A stretch of 64,000 nt of DNA from Arbacia lixula (lineage: Eukaryota > Echinodermata > Echinoidea > Arbacioida > Arbaciidae). The notes beneath the pieces are model-generated. The model ran no database searches, was not told the DNA's origin, and worked only from the letters and a program-made list of their open reading frames with translations. The stretch spans positions 16,592,176 through 16,656,175 of the forward strand of contig OZ022589.1 of NCBI GenBank assembly GCA_963669155.1, read 5' to 3'. Positions within the stretch are counted from its first letter, which is position 1; every line of letters starts with the position of its first letter. The translations under genes and the position numbers were made by a program. Below are positions 47,042 through 56,735 of the stretch, piece after piece.

Positions 47042-47563
47042 AAGACAGTCAGTCCCTTTTTCAGATCACCACAAAACCATCGAAACATTGGCAAAACATA
47101 TAGAGAAGTGTTAGCAAGCTCTATATTTACAATTTGAAACTGATACGTAGTGTAAAATTCAAATAATGCACGTAAACAACGTCTGATTAATAGTCTTTAC
47201 CTCAGGCTCTTAGCAGTTTGTGTTGAAATATCTGCTTTATTGATTAATCTGTTTATTAAATTATAAAACGCATTATGAAAAAAATTGTTCTATGGAAGGT
47301 ATCATCTCCAAAGTTTGGTAGTTACTCATAAAATTAGGATTTTAAACACGCATAACCACCACATAGATACTGTAACAAAGACTAATACTTTTTTCGTAGT
47401 ACAAAAAAAGTCGGTTTGAAATTTAACGGCTGAAATTTTTTACATGTACAGAAAGCTTCAACATGCTATATTCTTAGAAATGGTCTTGAATCACACTTTC
47501 CTCAATTTACGATCGTGATAGACGATTTCAAATTTTAAGCTTGCAAAAGGGACGGACAATCTT
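47042..47563. mobile_element. TA-flanked MITE (AAGACAG family), copy B
   Basis: 522 bp, closely similar to copy A. It starts AAGACAGTCAGTCCCTTTTT and ends GGGACGGACAATCTT. It shares the TA at 47564-47565 with copy C. Confidence 0.9.
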
Positions 47564-47565
47564 TA

Positions 47566-48086
47566 AAGACAGCCAGTCCCTTTTTCAGATCACCACAAAA
47601 CCATCGAAACATTGGCAAAACATAGAGAAGTGTTAGCAAGCTCTATATTCACAATTTGAAACTGATACGTAGTGTAAAATTCAAATAATGCACGTAAACA
47701 ACGTCTGATTAATAGTCTTTACCTCAGGCTCTTAGTAGTTTGTGTTGAAATATATGCTTTATTGATTAATCTGTTTATTAAATTATAAAACGCATTATGA
47801 AAAAAAAAATGTTCTATGGAAGGAATCATCTCCAAAGTTTGGTAGTTACTCATAAAATTAGGATTTCACAGACGCATAATAACCACATAGATGCTGTAAC
47901 AAAGACTAATACTTTTTTCGTAGTACGAAAAAAGTCGGTTTGAATTTTAACGGCTAAAATTTCTGCATATACAGAAAGCTTCAACATGCTATATTCTAAG
48001 AAATGGTCTTGAATCACACTTTCTTCAGTTTACGATCGTGATGGACGATTTCAAATTTTAAGCTTGCAAAAGGGACGGACAATCTT
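47566..48086. mobile_element. TA-flanked MITE (AAGACAG family), copy C
   Basis: 521 bp, head-to-tail with copy B and separated from it only by TA. Copy B and copy C are closer to each other than to copy A (for example both read GTAAACAACGTCTG where A has GTTAACAACATCTG). Confidence 0.9.
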
Positions 48087-48163
48087 TAAGACCATTGACA
48101 AGAAGATTGCTCATGGTCACCTTTTGAAGGCTTTGTCGTCTTCCCAGTACAGTATGCTTTTAA

Positions 48164-49132
48164 GTACATGTACAGTGCAGCATTTAATCCTTGGTATGAG
48201 TTCCATTGGAATTGTGTGCATTACATGTAGATATAGATAAATGTCACATGTGACCTACTAAGGGTTAACATTGCCAGATGGATGCCTAAAGATAAGGCAA
48301 AGAAGGGTAATGATTGTGGGCCGTAATCATGGCTGACTTGTTCTGCCGTTATCAATGGTGTTTGGATTTTGTTTAATCTCAGTTATTTTTTATCATTTTC
48401 GAGGTGATTCCAACCTGGTATCCCGAAATCAAACTGGAAGGGAGCCCATTGTCGTTCAGAATGGCTATAAGGGGTCCAGTAGCGTATACATAGAAATACT
48501 ACATGTAGGTACTGTAAAACAGGTAAATGTCACACTTTTTGTACACCACAGAGCAAGCACAAATATTTAAAACCATCCTGCTTTCTTGAGCAGGCTAGAC
48601 ACTCAAGTCTATCAGGGATTCCGGAGTTACTAGTACTGGCATTCACCTCTTGCACATGTTGCATGCTGTGACACGTTGCAGAGCCATCGGCTTTTTTGTG
48701 GCGTTGAATGTACATGATGATGCTTTGTCCGGGGATTTGTTGATGGTTTGAATGCACAGGGTGGATTTTTTGAGTGACAAGTATTTCTTGCTGATGATGA
48801 TCCCAATTATTACAATGGTTTGATACTTTTGGATTTCTTTGATTGCAAGTTAGTGAGTGATAATGATAATAAAAAGATGAATGATAATGTGGATATTATC
48901 AAACGTTAATGATACATGTTGGTGATATAGCCGATGATAATGATCACAACTTCGCAATGATCATAATGATTTGATTCTTTTTGATTGCTATGATTGCAAG
49001 TCAGTGAGTGATGGTGATAAAAAAGATGTTGATATTGTTTAAGATTACTGATATATGTTGGTGATATAAATGATGATCATGATCAAAAATTCACAATGAT
49101 TTGATACTGTTTGATATACTTTGATATACGCA
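48164..49132. other. Non-coding stretch
   Basis: GATGATAATGAT-type low-complexity sequence from about 48850. No exon recognised. Confidence 0.4.
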
Positions 49133-49208
49133 GCTATCGGTAATGCATCGGCAAAATTGTCACAAATGTTGCATGTATTGTGCGGAAAGGTGGTGTATAT
49201 GAACGGGG
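49133..49208. repeat. End fragment of the 25277-25731 MITE family
   Basis: GATATACGCAGCTATCGGTA and the terminal GTGTATATGAACGGGG match the right end of that element, and TTAA again follows. Confidence 0.8.
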
Positions 49209-49968
49209 TTAATGATTGCAAGTCAGGAAATGATGGTAATGGAAAAAATGAATGATAGTGTTGATGATTAGTTGAATGATATATTGGTGGAATAGTTCAT
49301 GATATATGATTCATCATAATACTTCCTAGGTAAGAGCTCACAAATTATATACTGTGCAATGTATAAATCAGTTTAATGGTAATTAGACAAAGAAAAAAAA
49401 TGGTTGAATAATTTGTTTGCTCACTTTTGAAGGGGCGATGATAGATGCTTGGAGTGATTAATGAATAATGAATAATTGTTACCATCTTTCAGTAAAGCTT
49501 CCACTTTACATGTATTGCGCTGTCACATGGAAACAAGTGTTGTGTGCAAAATAGTGCATGAACACCATGTATGATCACCATGCACAGACTTTTTTTAGCA
49601 ATATACATTTGTGTGCAAATATCACAATGTCGTATAGTCAAACCATCCTTTTACATGTATATGCCAGTGAGATAGGAGGGGAGGGGGGGGGGGGGGAGGT
49701 TCATGGCTGACAGTTGTCCAACAGCCGAGAAGCCAGGCTAGTACAGTATTTTGCTACATTTGTTTCCCTGCTGCAACAAAACAAGCAAACGGCTTCCAGT
49801 GCTAGTCTGTGTATGTGTGTACATGTAGCAGATGAAGTGTAGATGAAGTGTCGGCAGTAAATGTCAAGGTGGTCATTCATTGCCTCACCAGAATGGAGAC
49901 ACAATGTGAATGACCCTCTAGGATTGCCATTGTAGCCAACTGCTGCTGTGTGAATGGACCTATGTAGT
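49209..49968. other. Non-coding stretch
   Basis: A poly-G run at about 49684-49696 and a short AGCCTGG-family end near 49719-49740. No exon recognised. Confidence 0.4.
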
Positions 49969-50186
49969 TAGACTTGCTTCTAGGCTGTTCAGAATTTAAA
50001 CTTTTTATACAGGTACAGGTTTTTTTGTCATAGTTTGCCCTCACAAACCCTTGTCAGTCATTCAAAGGGCTCCTGGAGAAAAAAAAACAAAAAAAAAACA
50101 AGAATGATATTAGGCTACTGCAGCCAGACCCCGTTATTGAATATTTTAGTTTAGAAATTATGCCCACTGCCTGGAAGCCAGGCTAT
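49969..50186. repeat. AGCCTGG fold-back repeat, copy 4
   Basis: Left end TAGACTTGCTTCTAGGCTGT, right end CTGCCTGGAAGCCAGGCTA, with the family's CTGCAGCCAGACCCC core (inverse orientation relative to copy 1) inside. Confidence 0.7.
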
Positions 50187-50737
50187 CAGGGAGTGAGTCT
50201 GAAACACATGCAACTGGAGACACAGCTAGCAAATCAGGTTCTAGTCTGGTCTCACAGACGCATGAAACAGTGTCAAACTCGAGTCTGTGACGTGTAGACT
50301 ACAGTCTGTTATGGTATTGAACTACTGACCAAACTTCTCCTATATGTAGTCCTTTACAAACCATAGAAGATCTGAACTTAGTGTTTAGCCTACTGTATTC
50401 CTGTACCTATGATTTTATACCCCATCTTAACTGGTTCCGACCAGGGTAAGAATTCTCCAGAATTCTCCAGAGGTTCTCTGGAGATTGTCCTGTGTGAGCG
50501 TCTTAATAGACAGTGGGTAACTTGTTCGCCAGAGGTTCTCCGGAGACTACCCTACAATTTTTTTCTCTGTTAAGACAGGGGATTAGATTCATGCCTAGCA
50601 ATACTAATAACCATAGATGGAAACCAAGCTGTTGTCAGGTTGAGAGATTGACCCATCTTAATAGTTACATCAATTTAGGTCAATGTGATGATATCTGTAA
50701 AGTCATTATTTTTTCCTTCTGAATTTTGCCTTGTTAG

Positions 50738-50872
50738 GGCTGATTCTGCTGATACTTTGAGTGACACATCTGGTGACATCACAGACATGGATGCGGAGCC
50801 AGACAGCGATGTGGAGCAGGATCTGGACCAGATGCTGGGAACTTGGTTAGGAGAGCTGGAGACCATGACCAA

Positions 50873-50935
<63 letters not shown>

Positions 50936-50955
50936 TGGAGAGGGTAAGAGATGGG

Positions 50956-51010
<55 letters not shown>

Positions 51011-51579
51011 AGAAAAGGGGGTAGGGGGTGGTGCAGAACAGGATCTGGACCAGATGCTGCAGAACATGAGCAAGGTAAGAGGAAGAGAGAGATGGGGGGA
51101 GGGGAGAGAAAGATAGTGAGAGAGAGAGGTGTGTGTGGGGGGGGGGGGGAGAGTAGGATAGATGAAGGAAGGAAGTAGATCTGAGGAGAGGAGATATAAA
51201 GGTCCAAGAGTGAAGAGGAGGAAAAGGTTACAGAGAACAGTGACAAAATAGAGGGAAAGAGAGAGATGGGGAAGAGGAGAAGGGGGAAAGGGGGGGGGGG
51301 GAATAGGTGAGAAGAAGATCGAGTGAGAGACACAGAGAGAGATGAAGAGAGGGGAGGGGTAGGATGAAGGAAGAGGGAAAGACAAATTGATCTGAGCAGG
51401 TGAGAACAGGAAGCTTGTGAAAGATGGATGAATGAGGATGAGGGGAATGTGGAGGAGGTTGACTAGATGGAGACAGGAGGGAAGAGATGGGAAGAAATGT
51501 CAGATGGAGTAAGATAAATAGATCTAAAGTTTGCTTGTGAGAAAGAGGAGAAGGTCAAGAAGTAGGTAAGCAAGGGCGA

Positions 51580-51635
<56 letters not shown>

Positions 51636-52293
51636 GGTGGAGAGAGAGGGGGGAGAGCAAGATGGGTGGGGGGGGGGAGATGTAATGGAGGGGAGGGATT
51701 CCAGGAGAAGAGAAAAGACGAGGTGGGGTGAAGTTTTTGTTGGAGAAGGTGAGCAAGAAAGTCTGATTGTGGGGACAAGAGAAAGAAAGGTCACTGATAG
51801 TGTATGTGCAAGAAAACAAGGATAGAAAGTATGAATATAGAGCAGGAATTGAAATAAGTAGATACAAAGAATAGGAGATAAATGAAATATATGGACAGCA
51901 ATTATGATATTTTTGAGGATGATTAAAAACTATATTTCTCCTTTCAAGTTAGAATAGTGAATGTTCATGGAACTATTAAGCACAGAAATACCTGTATGAC
52001 TTGGTGGTGTTTTTATCTAAATGTTAATTAAATGATCATGATTTTAAGCAATTTTTAAAAAATAAATTGGCCAGGTAGTATAGATTCACATCGCTCATAT
52101 AACATTGAAGACATTGATACTGTGCATCATCCTATGCCTGTGACGTGAATGACAAACACGATCTATCCTTTTCCGTGTCAGTCGATCGATGACAACATCG
52201 CTGAGCCATCGTCCAAGCCCGCCCCTCTACCCCCCACGCAAAGCACCCTGGGGTCGTTGGATAACTTCAGCTTCTCAGCTTTCCAGCTAGCTC
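50738..52293 (+). CDS. MRL-family adaptor (Mig-10/RIAM/Lamellipodin), N-terminal exons only
   Basis: Two exons: 50738-50873 (acceptor TTGTTAG, donor GTGAGAG) and 52182-52293 (acceptor CCGTGTCAG, donor GTAAGTA). Phases join as 2-0-1. The first encodes a Ser/Asp-rich stretch and then DVEQDLDQMLGTWLGELETM, the second SIDDNIAEPSSKPAP through SLDNFSFSAFQLA. An acidic start, a DLDxMxxxWLGEL helix, a short proline-containing linker and an NFSF-type motif is the N-terminal layout of MRL proteins. These link activated Ras/Rap GTPases and membrane phosphoinositides to Ena/VASP and integrin activation at the leading edge. RA, PH and proline-rich regions are not in this window. The start may be the in-frame ATG at 50787 (G at -3 and +4); the exon also begins with an acceptor and is open upstream, so an earlier start is possible. 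Which MRL paralogue cannot be said. Confidence 0.72.
50874..51032. repeat. GA microsatellite running directly from the exon donor
   Basis: GAGAGA runs at about 50876-50930 and 50957-51008 with short interruptions. The donor GTGAGAGAGA of the preceding MRL exon is continuous with the first run. More GA tracts follow at 51115-51360 and 51577-51632. Confidence 0.95.
51042..51074 (+). pseudogene. Duplicated exon-like fragment (11 codons) in the MRL intron
   Basis: GATCTGGACCAGATGCTG repeats part of the first MRL exon exactly. It then reads CAGAACATGAGCAAG and meets a donor GTAAGA, just as the real exon ends ACCATGACCAAG/GTGAGA. From the preceding CAG (51039-51041) to the donor is 33 nt and in frame (DLDQMLQNMSK), so inclusion would not break the protein. 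The helix core GTWLGELET is missing, and the upstream sequence is purine-rich with no polypyrimidine tract. It is most likely a broken duplication; use as a micro-exon is possible. Confidence 0.6.
51075..52150. other. MRL intron, largely GA-rich
   Basis: Purine microsatellites to about 51830, then AT-rich DNA. Long frames here are products of the dinucleotide repeats. Confidence 0.7.
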
Positions 52294-52481
52294 GTAAGTA
52301 CAGCCTTCCTCCTCACCCCCACATCCATTCTTCATCATCGTCGTCATGGCATTATATCTTATCAACTCTCATCTAACATTGCCACAATTCATTCTGCACA
52401 GTCATATTCAGAATACATTGTACATATTCAGCATGCATGTTATCTTTTGTTGAAATGATAGAAACATTTGTATGGTAGATA

Positions 52482-52700
52482 TAGCCTGGTTTTAAGGCTT
52501 TTGGACATTTCTAATCCAAACGTTAATATTGATTACAGAAAGGTCTGACTGAGGTAGACTACTTGTTTTCCAGGTCTTCTCAGGCTCAATAAGCTAAACC
52601 AGAGATGAAAAGAATTAGTCTTCTCAGTGCTAGACCCAGCTGTACACATAATTTGGATCAGACATTTCCAACATCCTAAAAGCCTAGGTACTAGGCTGTG
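52482..52700. repeat. AGCCTGG fold-back repeat, copy 5
   Basis: TAGCCTGGTTTTAAGGCTTT at the left and AAAAGCCTAGGTACTAGGCT at the right, with GACATTTC / GACATTTCC inner words and the GTCTGACTGAGGTAGACTA core. Confidence 0.75.
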
Positions 52701-52703
52701 AGG

Positions 52704-52862
52704 CACATGGACACAACTATGTCTGGTAACACAGACTATGCCCCAATCCCATCCTCAGAGAATCCAGAGGAGCTATGAGCTATGACTAGGGCGTAGTCTG
52801 TGTTACCAGATATAGTTGTTACATGTAACAGACTAGGTTGTGTACATGCACCTCACAGCCTA
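52704..52862. repeat. Hairpin MITE (TCTGGTAACACAGACTA), copy 1
   Basis: TGTCTGGTAACACAGACTA is inverted as TAGTCTGTGTTACCAGATA. The outer parts GGCACATGGACACAACTA and GGTTGTGTACATGCACCT are also inverted copies. It abuts the preceding AGCCTGG repeat. Confidence 0.8.
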
Positions 52863-53045
52863 GCACTAGGATAACATCCTGGATATCAAGATACAATGTA
52901 AGATAATAACTTGCAATATACATTTTGTGTTCTTAGTTCCCGCAATATTGTGATTTCAAATTTCACATCCCGAAGCTCAGGAAATAATCGCTGAGTAGCC
53001 ACTTATAAGTATTACCATGCTGTACATGACTGAATTGCTAGATCA

Positions 53046-53171
53046 ATGATATCATTGGATGGTGATATTAACATGGTATTATAGTGTATGACTTTAGTTA
53101 TGTAAGCAATGATATCATTGGATGGTGATATTAACATGGTATTATAGTGTATGACTTCAGTTATGTAAGTA
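53046..53171. repeat. 63-bp tandem duplication
   Basis: ATGATATCATTGGATGGTGA and the following 43 bases occur twice in direct succession (53046-53108 and 53109-53171), with one or two changes. Confidence 0.9.
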
Positions 53172-53176
53172 ATAGA

Positions 53177-53331
53177 TTATAGGCTATGGGGTGCATGGAC
53201 ACAACCAAGTCTTTAACAACTAGTCTGGTAACACAGACTAATCCACTAGGTGTCTGCTAAGGCATAGTCTTTGTAACCAGACGTACTTGTTGTTGACAGA
53301 CTTGATTGTGTTCATGCACATCACAGTGAAC
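53177..53331. repeat. Hairpin MITE (TCTGGTAACACAGACTA), copy 2
   Basis: Same ends and core as 52704-52862: GGTGCATGGACACAAC at the left, GTGTTCATGCACATCACAG at the right, with AGTCTGGTAACACAGACTA / TAGTCTTTGTAACCAGAC inside. Confidence 0.75.
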
Positions 53332-54289
53332 ACTTTTTTTTTTTTTTTGCTTGATACATGCTGAATATTGCAATAATGATAATAATAATGATTAAAAGAT
53401 AGTGAGCCCATAGTTACAATATTATTTGAGTAAAAAAAGATAAGGCAGAGAAGCAGATTGAAAGTGACTACTGTTTGAATTTTCTTAAAGGAAAGGGATA
53501 GTATGGGGAAAGATTACAGGTTGCCATGACCACAGACTTTATTCTTGTTGTCATGGAAATTAAAAGGAATCATCTCAAAATATTATAATCGTCAAAATCA
53601 TATGAGATTTTGTGAAATCAGTATCTTCAAAGTAAATGATTCCTTTATGCTGACCTTCTAGTACAAACACAGATTTGCACAACTTTTCATGGATCTTTAG
53701 GTTCTTGTTTTTTACAAACCTCCATGTATAGGACTGCACAATGTACATTTGCACAGTATGTGTGCTACATAATTATAACATTATAACATTAGCCTTTAAT
53801 CACGAATGCAAATGCTCAGGAAAAACATGATAAGTATAAAATTGTCAACATATTACCATATTGTTCTCATCACTACTTGAAGAAACAAACTGTTTTTAAT
53901 TTTTAACATATGTATTCTTCATGAACATATTGTCATTGATATATTTTTCAAAATGCATTTCTAGTGCATTATTGCTTCCTATATCTAACTGTACGTATAG
54001 TAGATGATTTTAGAAACATTTGCGAGCTTGTTATCTGGTACAGGCATACTGTGTCAGATTTCAATCAAAGACGAATACTACGTGTATGTATCCAGATCCG
54101 GTGTGCATTTAACACCTCTCTGAATAAATTGACCCCTTTCCCTGTATATCAGAGTTAACCATTAGATACCCCTCTCCTCCAAATTAAAAAAAAAATCCTC
54201 TCCTTACCCACATTACCCTCCAGATGGGGCTCAAATCAGCCCTAAAACCCTGTTTTGATTTTTCTTCCTAACTCTAGCATTTTGAGTTT
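53332..54289. other. Non-coding, probable MRL intron
   Basis: A poly-T run at about 53334-53348; otherwise AT-rich with nothing recognised. Confidence 0.45.
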
Positions 54290-54600
54290 GCTAATTATTG
54301 GTGTGTGAAGAAATCCGGCCCTGGCTGATGACAAAGGGAAATGAATGACTCACGAGAAGTGTTTGTGGATGCATTTTCATGCATAATTAATTACCCCCAT
54401 CACAACCCAGTGAGCCAACCCAAGATGGCCGCCGGGTGACTAACCTGAGACACAATATCTAATATCATTTTTCTTTTCCAAGATAAATTATTTACGACAA
54501 GGCCTGGGTTATGATGAGCCAGGCTCAGCAATTTGGTATTTGAAAATGGGCGAAAGAAGGAGGGATGACCAATTATTTACGGAGACTTCTTATCAAGCTT
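54290..54600. promoter_or_regulatory. Candidate intronic enhancer block
   Basis: Unique sequence with densely packed known binding words: an AP-1 site TGACTCA (54346-54352), a homeodomain cluster TAATTAATTA (54384-54393), a YY1-like AAGATGGCCGCC (54422-54433) and GATAA words near 54480. It lies 2 kb past the second MRL exon. No reading frame or repeat explains it. Function is inferred from motif density only. Confidence 0.25.
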
Positions 54601-55381
54601 CACATCCTTACAACATGTAAAACCATCCCATGTATTACAGCAATTGATGTAAATGTCAAGTTTGGTTAGAAACGTAGTGTGTTTTTCTTGGCATTTACCA
54701 AAATCAAATCATGTTTTCCAATTCTTGTTTAGGGTTAGTTCCAGGAAGATAAAATCAAATAATGGCTTCCTAAAATAGCGTATTTTGTAGCTGAGAAATC
54801 CTCGCGCTATGGGGACATAGAAAATGTTTCACTCTGCCATCCCATTTTGTGGAATCCCCTGTTACATTAGAATATGGTAGACTTTCTGATTGAGCTGGAC
54901 ATGCCTTCAACACTGTGCGTGTACAGTGTACGCTATTATGTCTCTGGGTAGGGGAGTACAATGTATCTAATTCTCCATACGGCAGAAACTGTTAATGTGA
55001 TATATTTCGCATCCAGATACTTTTATGATTTGTGACAGTGCCAACCATTTCGCGAGCGCTTAATTTTGCGGGCCTACAACATGATACAAAACAAGTAAGA
55101 AAAGTCACAACACATCGTACACATCGTACCTGTAGTATGCTGACAAGCTTAAAATTACAGCGCATAGTGTAGGTCGACCATTTTGTAGTGCGTTGTAGCT
55201 AACAGTGACGGAGCGAATGCGTGCTGGATACAAGAATCAATAACAACTGTCAAAAATGTTTGCATGTGATTATCTCCCTTATCTTTATTTTTTGTTTGTA
55301 GTGAAATGAGAAATTAAAATGTATTGCTCAACCCCATAACAATATCCAGCTGTCATATTGTTAGCAATAATGCTGTCTACC
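54601..55381. other. Non-coding, probable MRL intron
   Basis: Nothing recognised. Confidence 0.4.
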
Positions 55382-55640
55382 CTAGCCTGGTTTATAGGCT
55401 GTTAGGTATTTCTTATCCAAATTGCAAAAAGGAATCTAATATTCTGAGACTAGAAAAATGATCATTTCTGATCCAAACTGAAAACAAAGTCTAATATTCT
55501 AAAACTAGTTTCTTTATCATTCTCATCTTTTCTCAGTGGGGGGGGGGGGGGGGGGGGGGGGGGCAGGGGTCTACTGCAGCCAGAATTCTAAATTAAATAG
55601 TTTTGTTTAAAAATGCCCAACAGCCTGAAGGTCAGGCTAG
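55382..55640. repeat. AGCCTGG fold-back repeat, copy 6, with poly-G
   Basis: TAGCCTGGTTTATAGGCTGT at the left, AAATGCCCAACAGCCTGAAG with GTCAGGCTAG at the right. An internal run of about 26 G (55538-55563) has expanded within it. Confidence 0.8.
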
Positions 55641-55972
55641 TCTGTAGTTTAGTGCTTCCTGATACCAAGACAATATGAAATGGTACCAGCATTACTTCCT
55701 TAAAGAAGTTAACCCCTTGTGTGTTAGATAAACCGCAATGCGTTATGGGATCTGTGCGTATGACTTGTGAGAAAAGAGGGCACACGTGGGCTGTAGCATG
55801 CAATGGGTTACTTGAGTTCCACTATTGTTGTAGGTCACAAGGAAATGTGCAATTGAACATCATCTTTTTATTGCAGGAAGTTTTGAGTCATTGATACTGA
55901 GGCCATTATGGTAAACTTCACATTCTAGACACGAGTCATGACGCAGGGCATAGTATACTTCATGCATGGGGT

Positions 55973-56133
55973 CTAGGGCCATGTTGCATAAAACTTATCA
56001 TAGATGGTAACTTTGCTACCAATAGCAACTCCTGTGGAAAACTTGAATTTGATTGGCTGTTGAAGGATGTTTCCATGGTAGTTACCATTGATGAGTTGAC
56101 ATCAATGGTGAGCTTTATGCAACGGGGCCTAGA
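55973..56133. repeat. Fold-back MITE (GTTGCATAAAACTTACCAT family), copy 2
   Basis: TCTAGGGCCATGTTGCATAA at the left and TTATGCAACGGGGCCTAGA at the right. The interior has GATGGTAACTTTG and AGTTACCATTGATG. CTAG-like words flank both sides. Confidence 0.8.
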
Positions 56134-56161
56134 TCTTTGTATGTATGTAGTTCACATATAT

Positions 56162-56735
56162 GCTTTTCACACTGGCAAAAATTTCCTTAGCCCCGTACTA
56201 TAGGTGGGGCTAAGGGGGGCCTTAGCCCCACCTATAGTACGGGGCTAAGCTTAGACCACTTTCTGTTCACATTGGTTTTTACCAAAGTCGGCTAGCCCCA
56301 CCAATAATCCGGGATTATTTGGCCCTGCAAAAAAGCAGGGCTAACACCGCAATTGCAGGGCCAAGCCAAATAGTCCGGGGCTAAGAGCGCCAGTGTGAAA
56401 AGAAACGAAAAATAGTACGGGGCTAAGGGAATGCCGTGTCACCTCGCAAGGCCGAAACGGCGAGACCAATCAGATATGGCCCGACGGGCGAGTGACCTTG
56501 ATGCGGAGTGGTAAAGAGCCGATGTGCAAGACGTACACTCATGAATATTCATAAGCTGTCGAGAAAGTCAGGGGCTAACGATTTCGAGTGAGAACAGTGT
56601 GAAAAGCTAGTCGGGTTTAAGAAATAGTACGGGGCTAAGAAATGCCAGTGTGAAAAGCCTCAAAAAATAGTACGGGGTTAGGGATAGTACGGGGCTAAGG
56701 ATAGTACGGGGCTAATTTTTGCCAGTGTGAAAAGC
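56162..56735. mobile_element. Fold-back MITE built of TAGTACGGGGCTAAG subrepeats
   Basis: The ends GCTTTTCACACTGGCAAAAA and TTTTTGCCAGTGTGAAAAGC are exact inverses. Inside, the word TAGTACGGGGCTAAG or a near variant occurs about nine times on the two strands, as does CCAGTGTGAAAAG. No coding capacity. A fragment is at 33055-33235. Confidence 0.85.

Larger units (their letters stand above)
46766..48159. mobile_element. TTAA-flanked hairpin MITE split by two inserted MITEs
   Basis: The left arm (46766-46913) and right arm (about 46975-47040 plus 48089-48159) are inverted copies, for example GAGCAATCTTCTTG / CAAGAAGATTGCTC and AGAAACTTGCTGAAA / TTTCAGCAAGTTTCT. TTAA lies at both outer borders (46762-46765 and 48160-48163). 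The right arm is broken at 47041 by two tandem TA-type MITEs, so the original element was about 350 bp. Confidence 0.85.

Noticed and set aside
50675..51867. Long Ser/Leu/Pro and Arg/Glu frames on both strands
   Set aside because: They are produced by the GA/CT dinucleotide repeats; only the short MRL exon segments within them carry a family signature.
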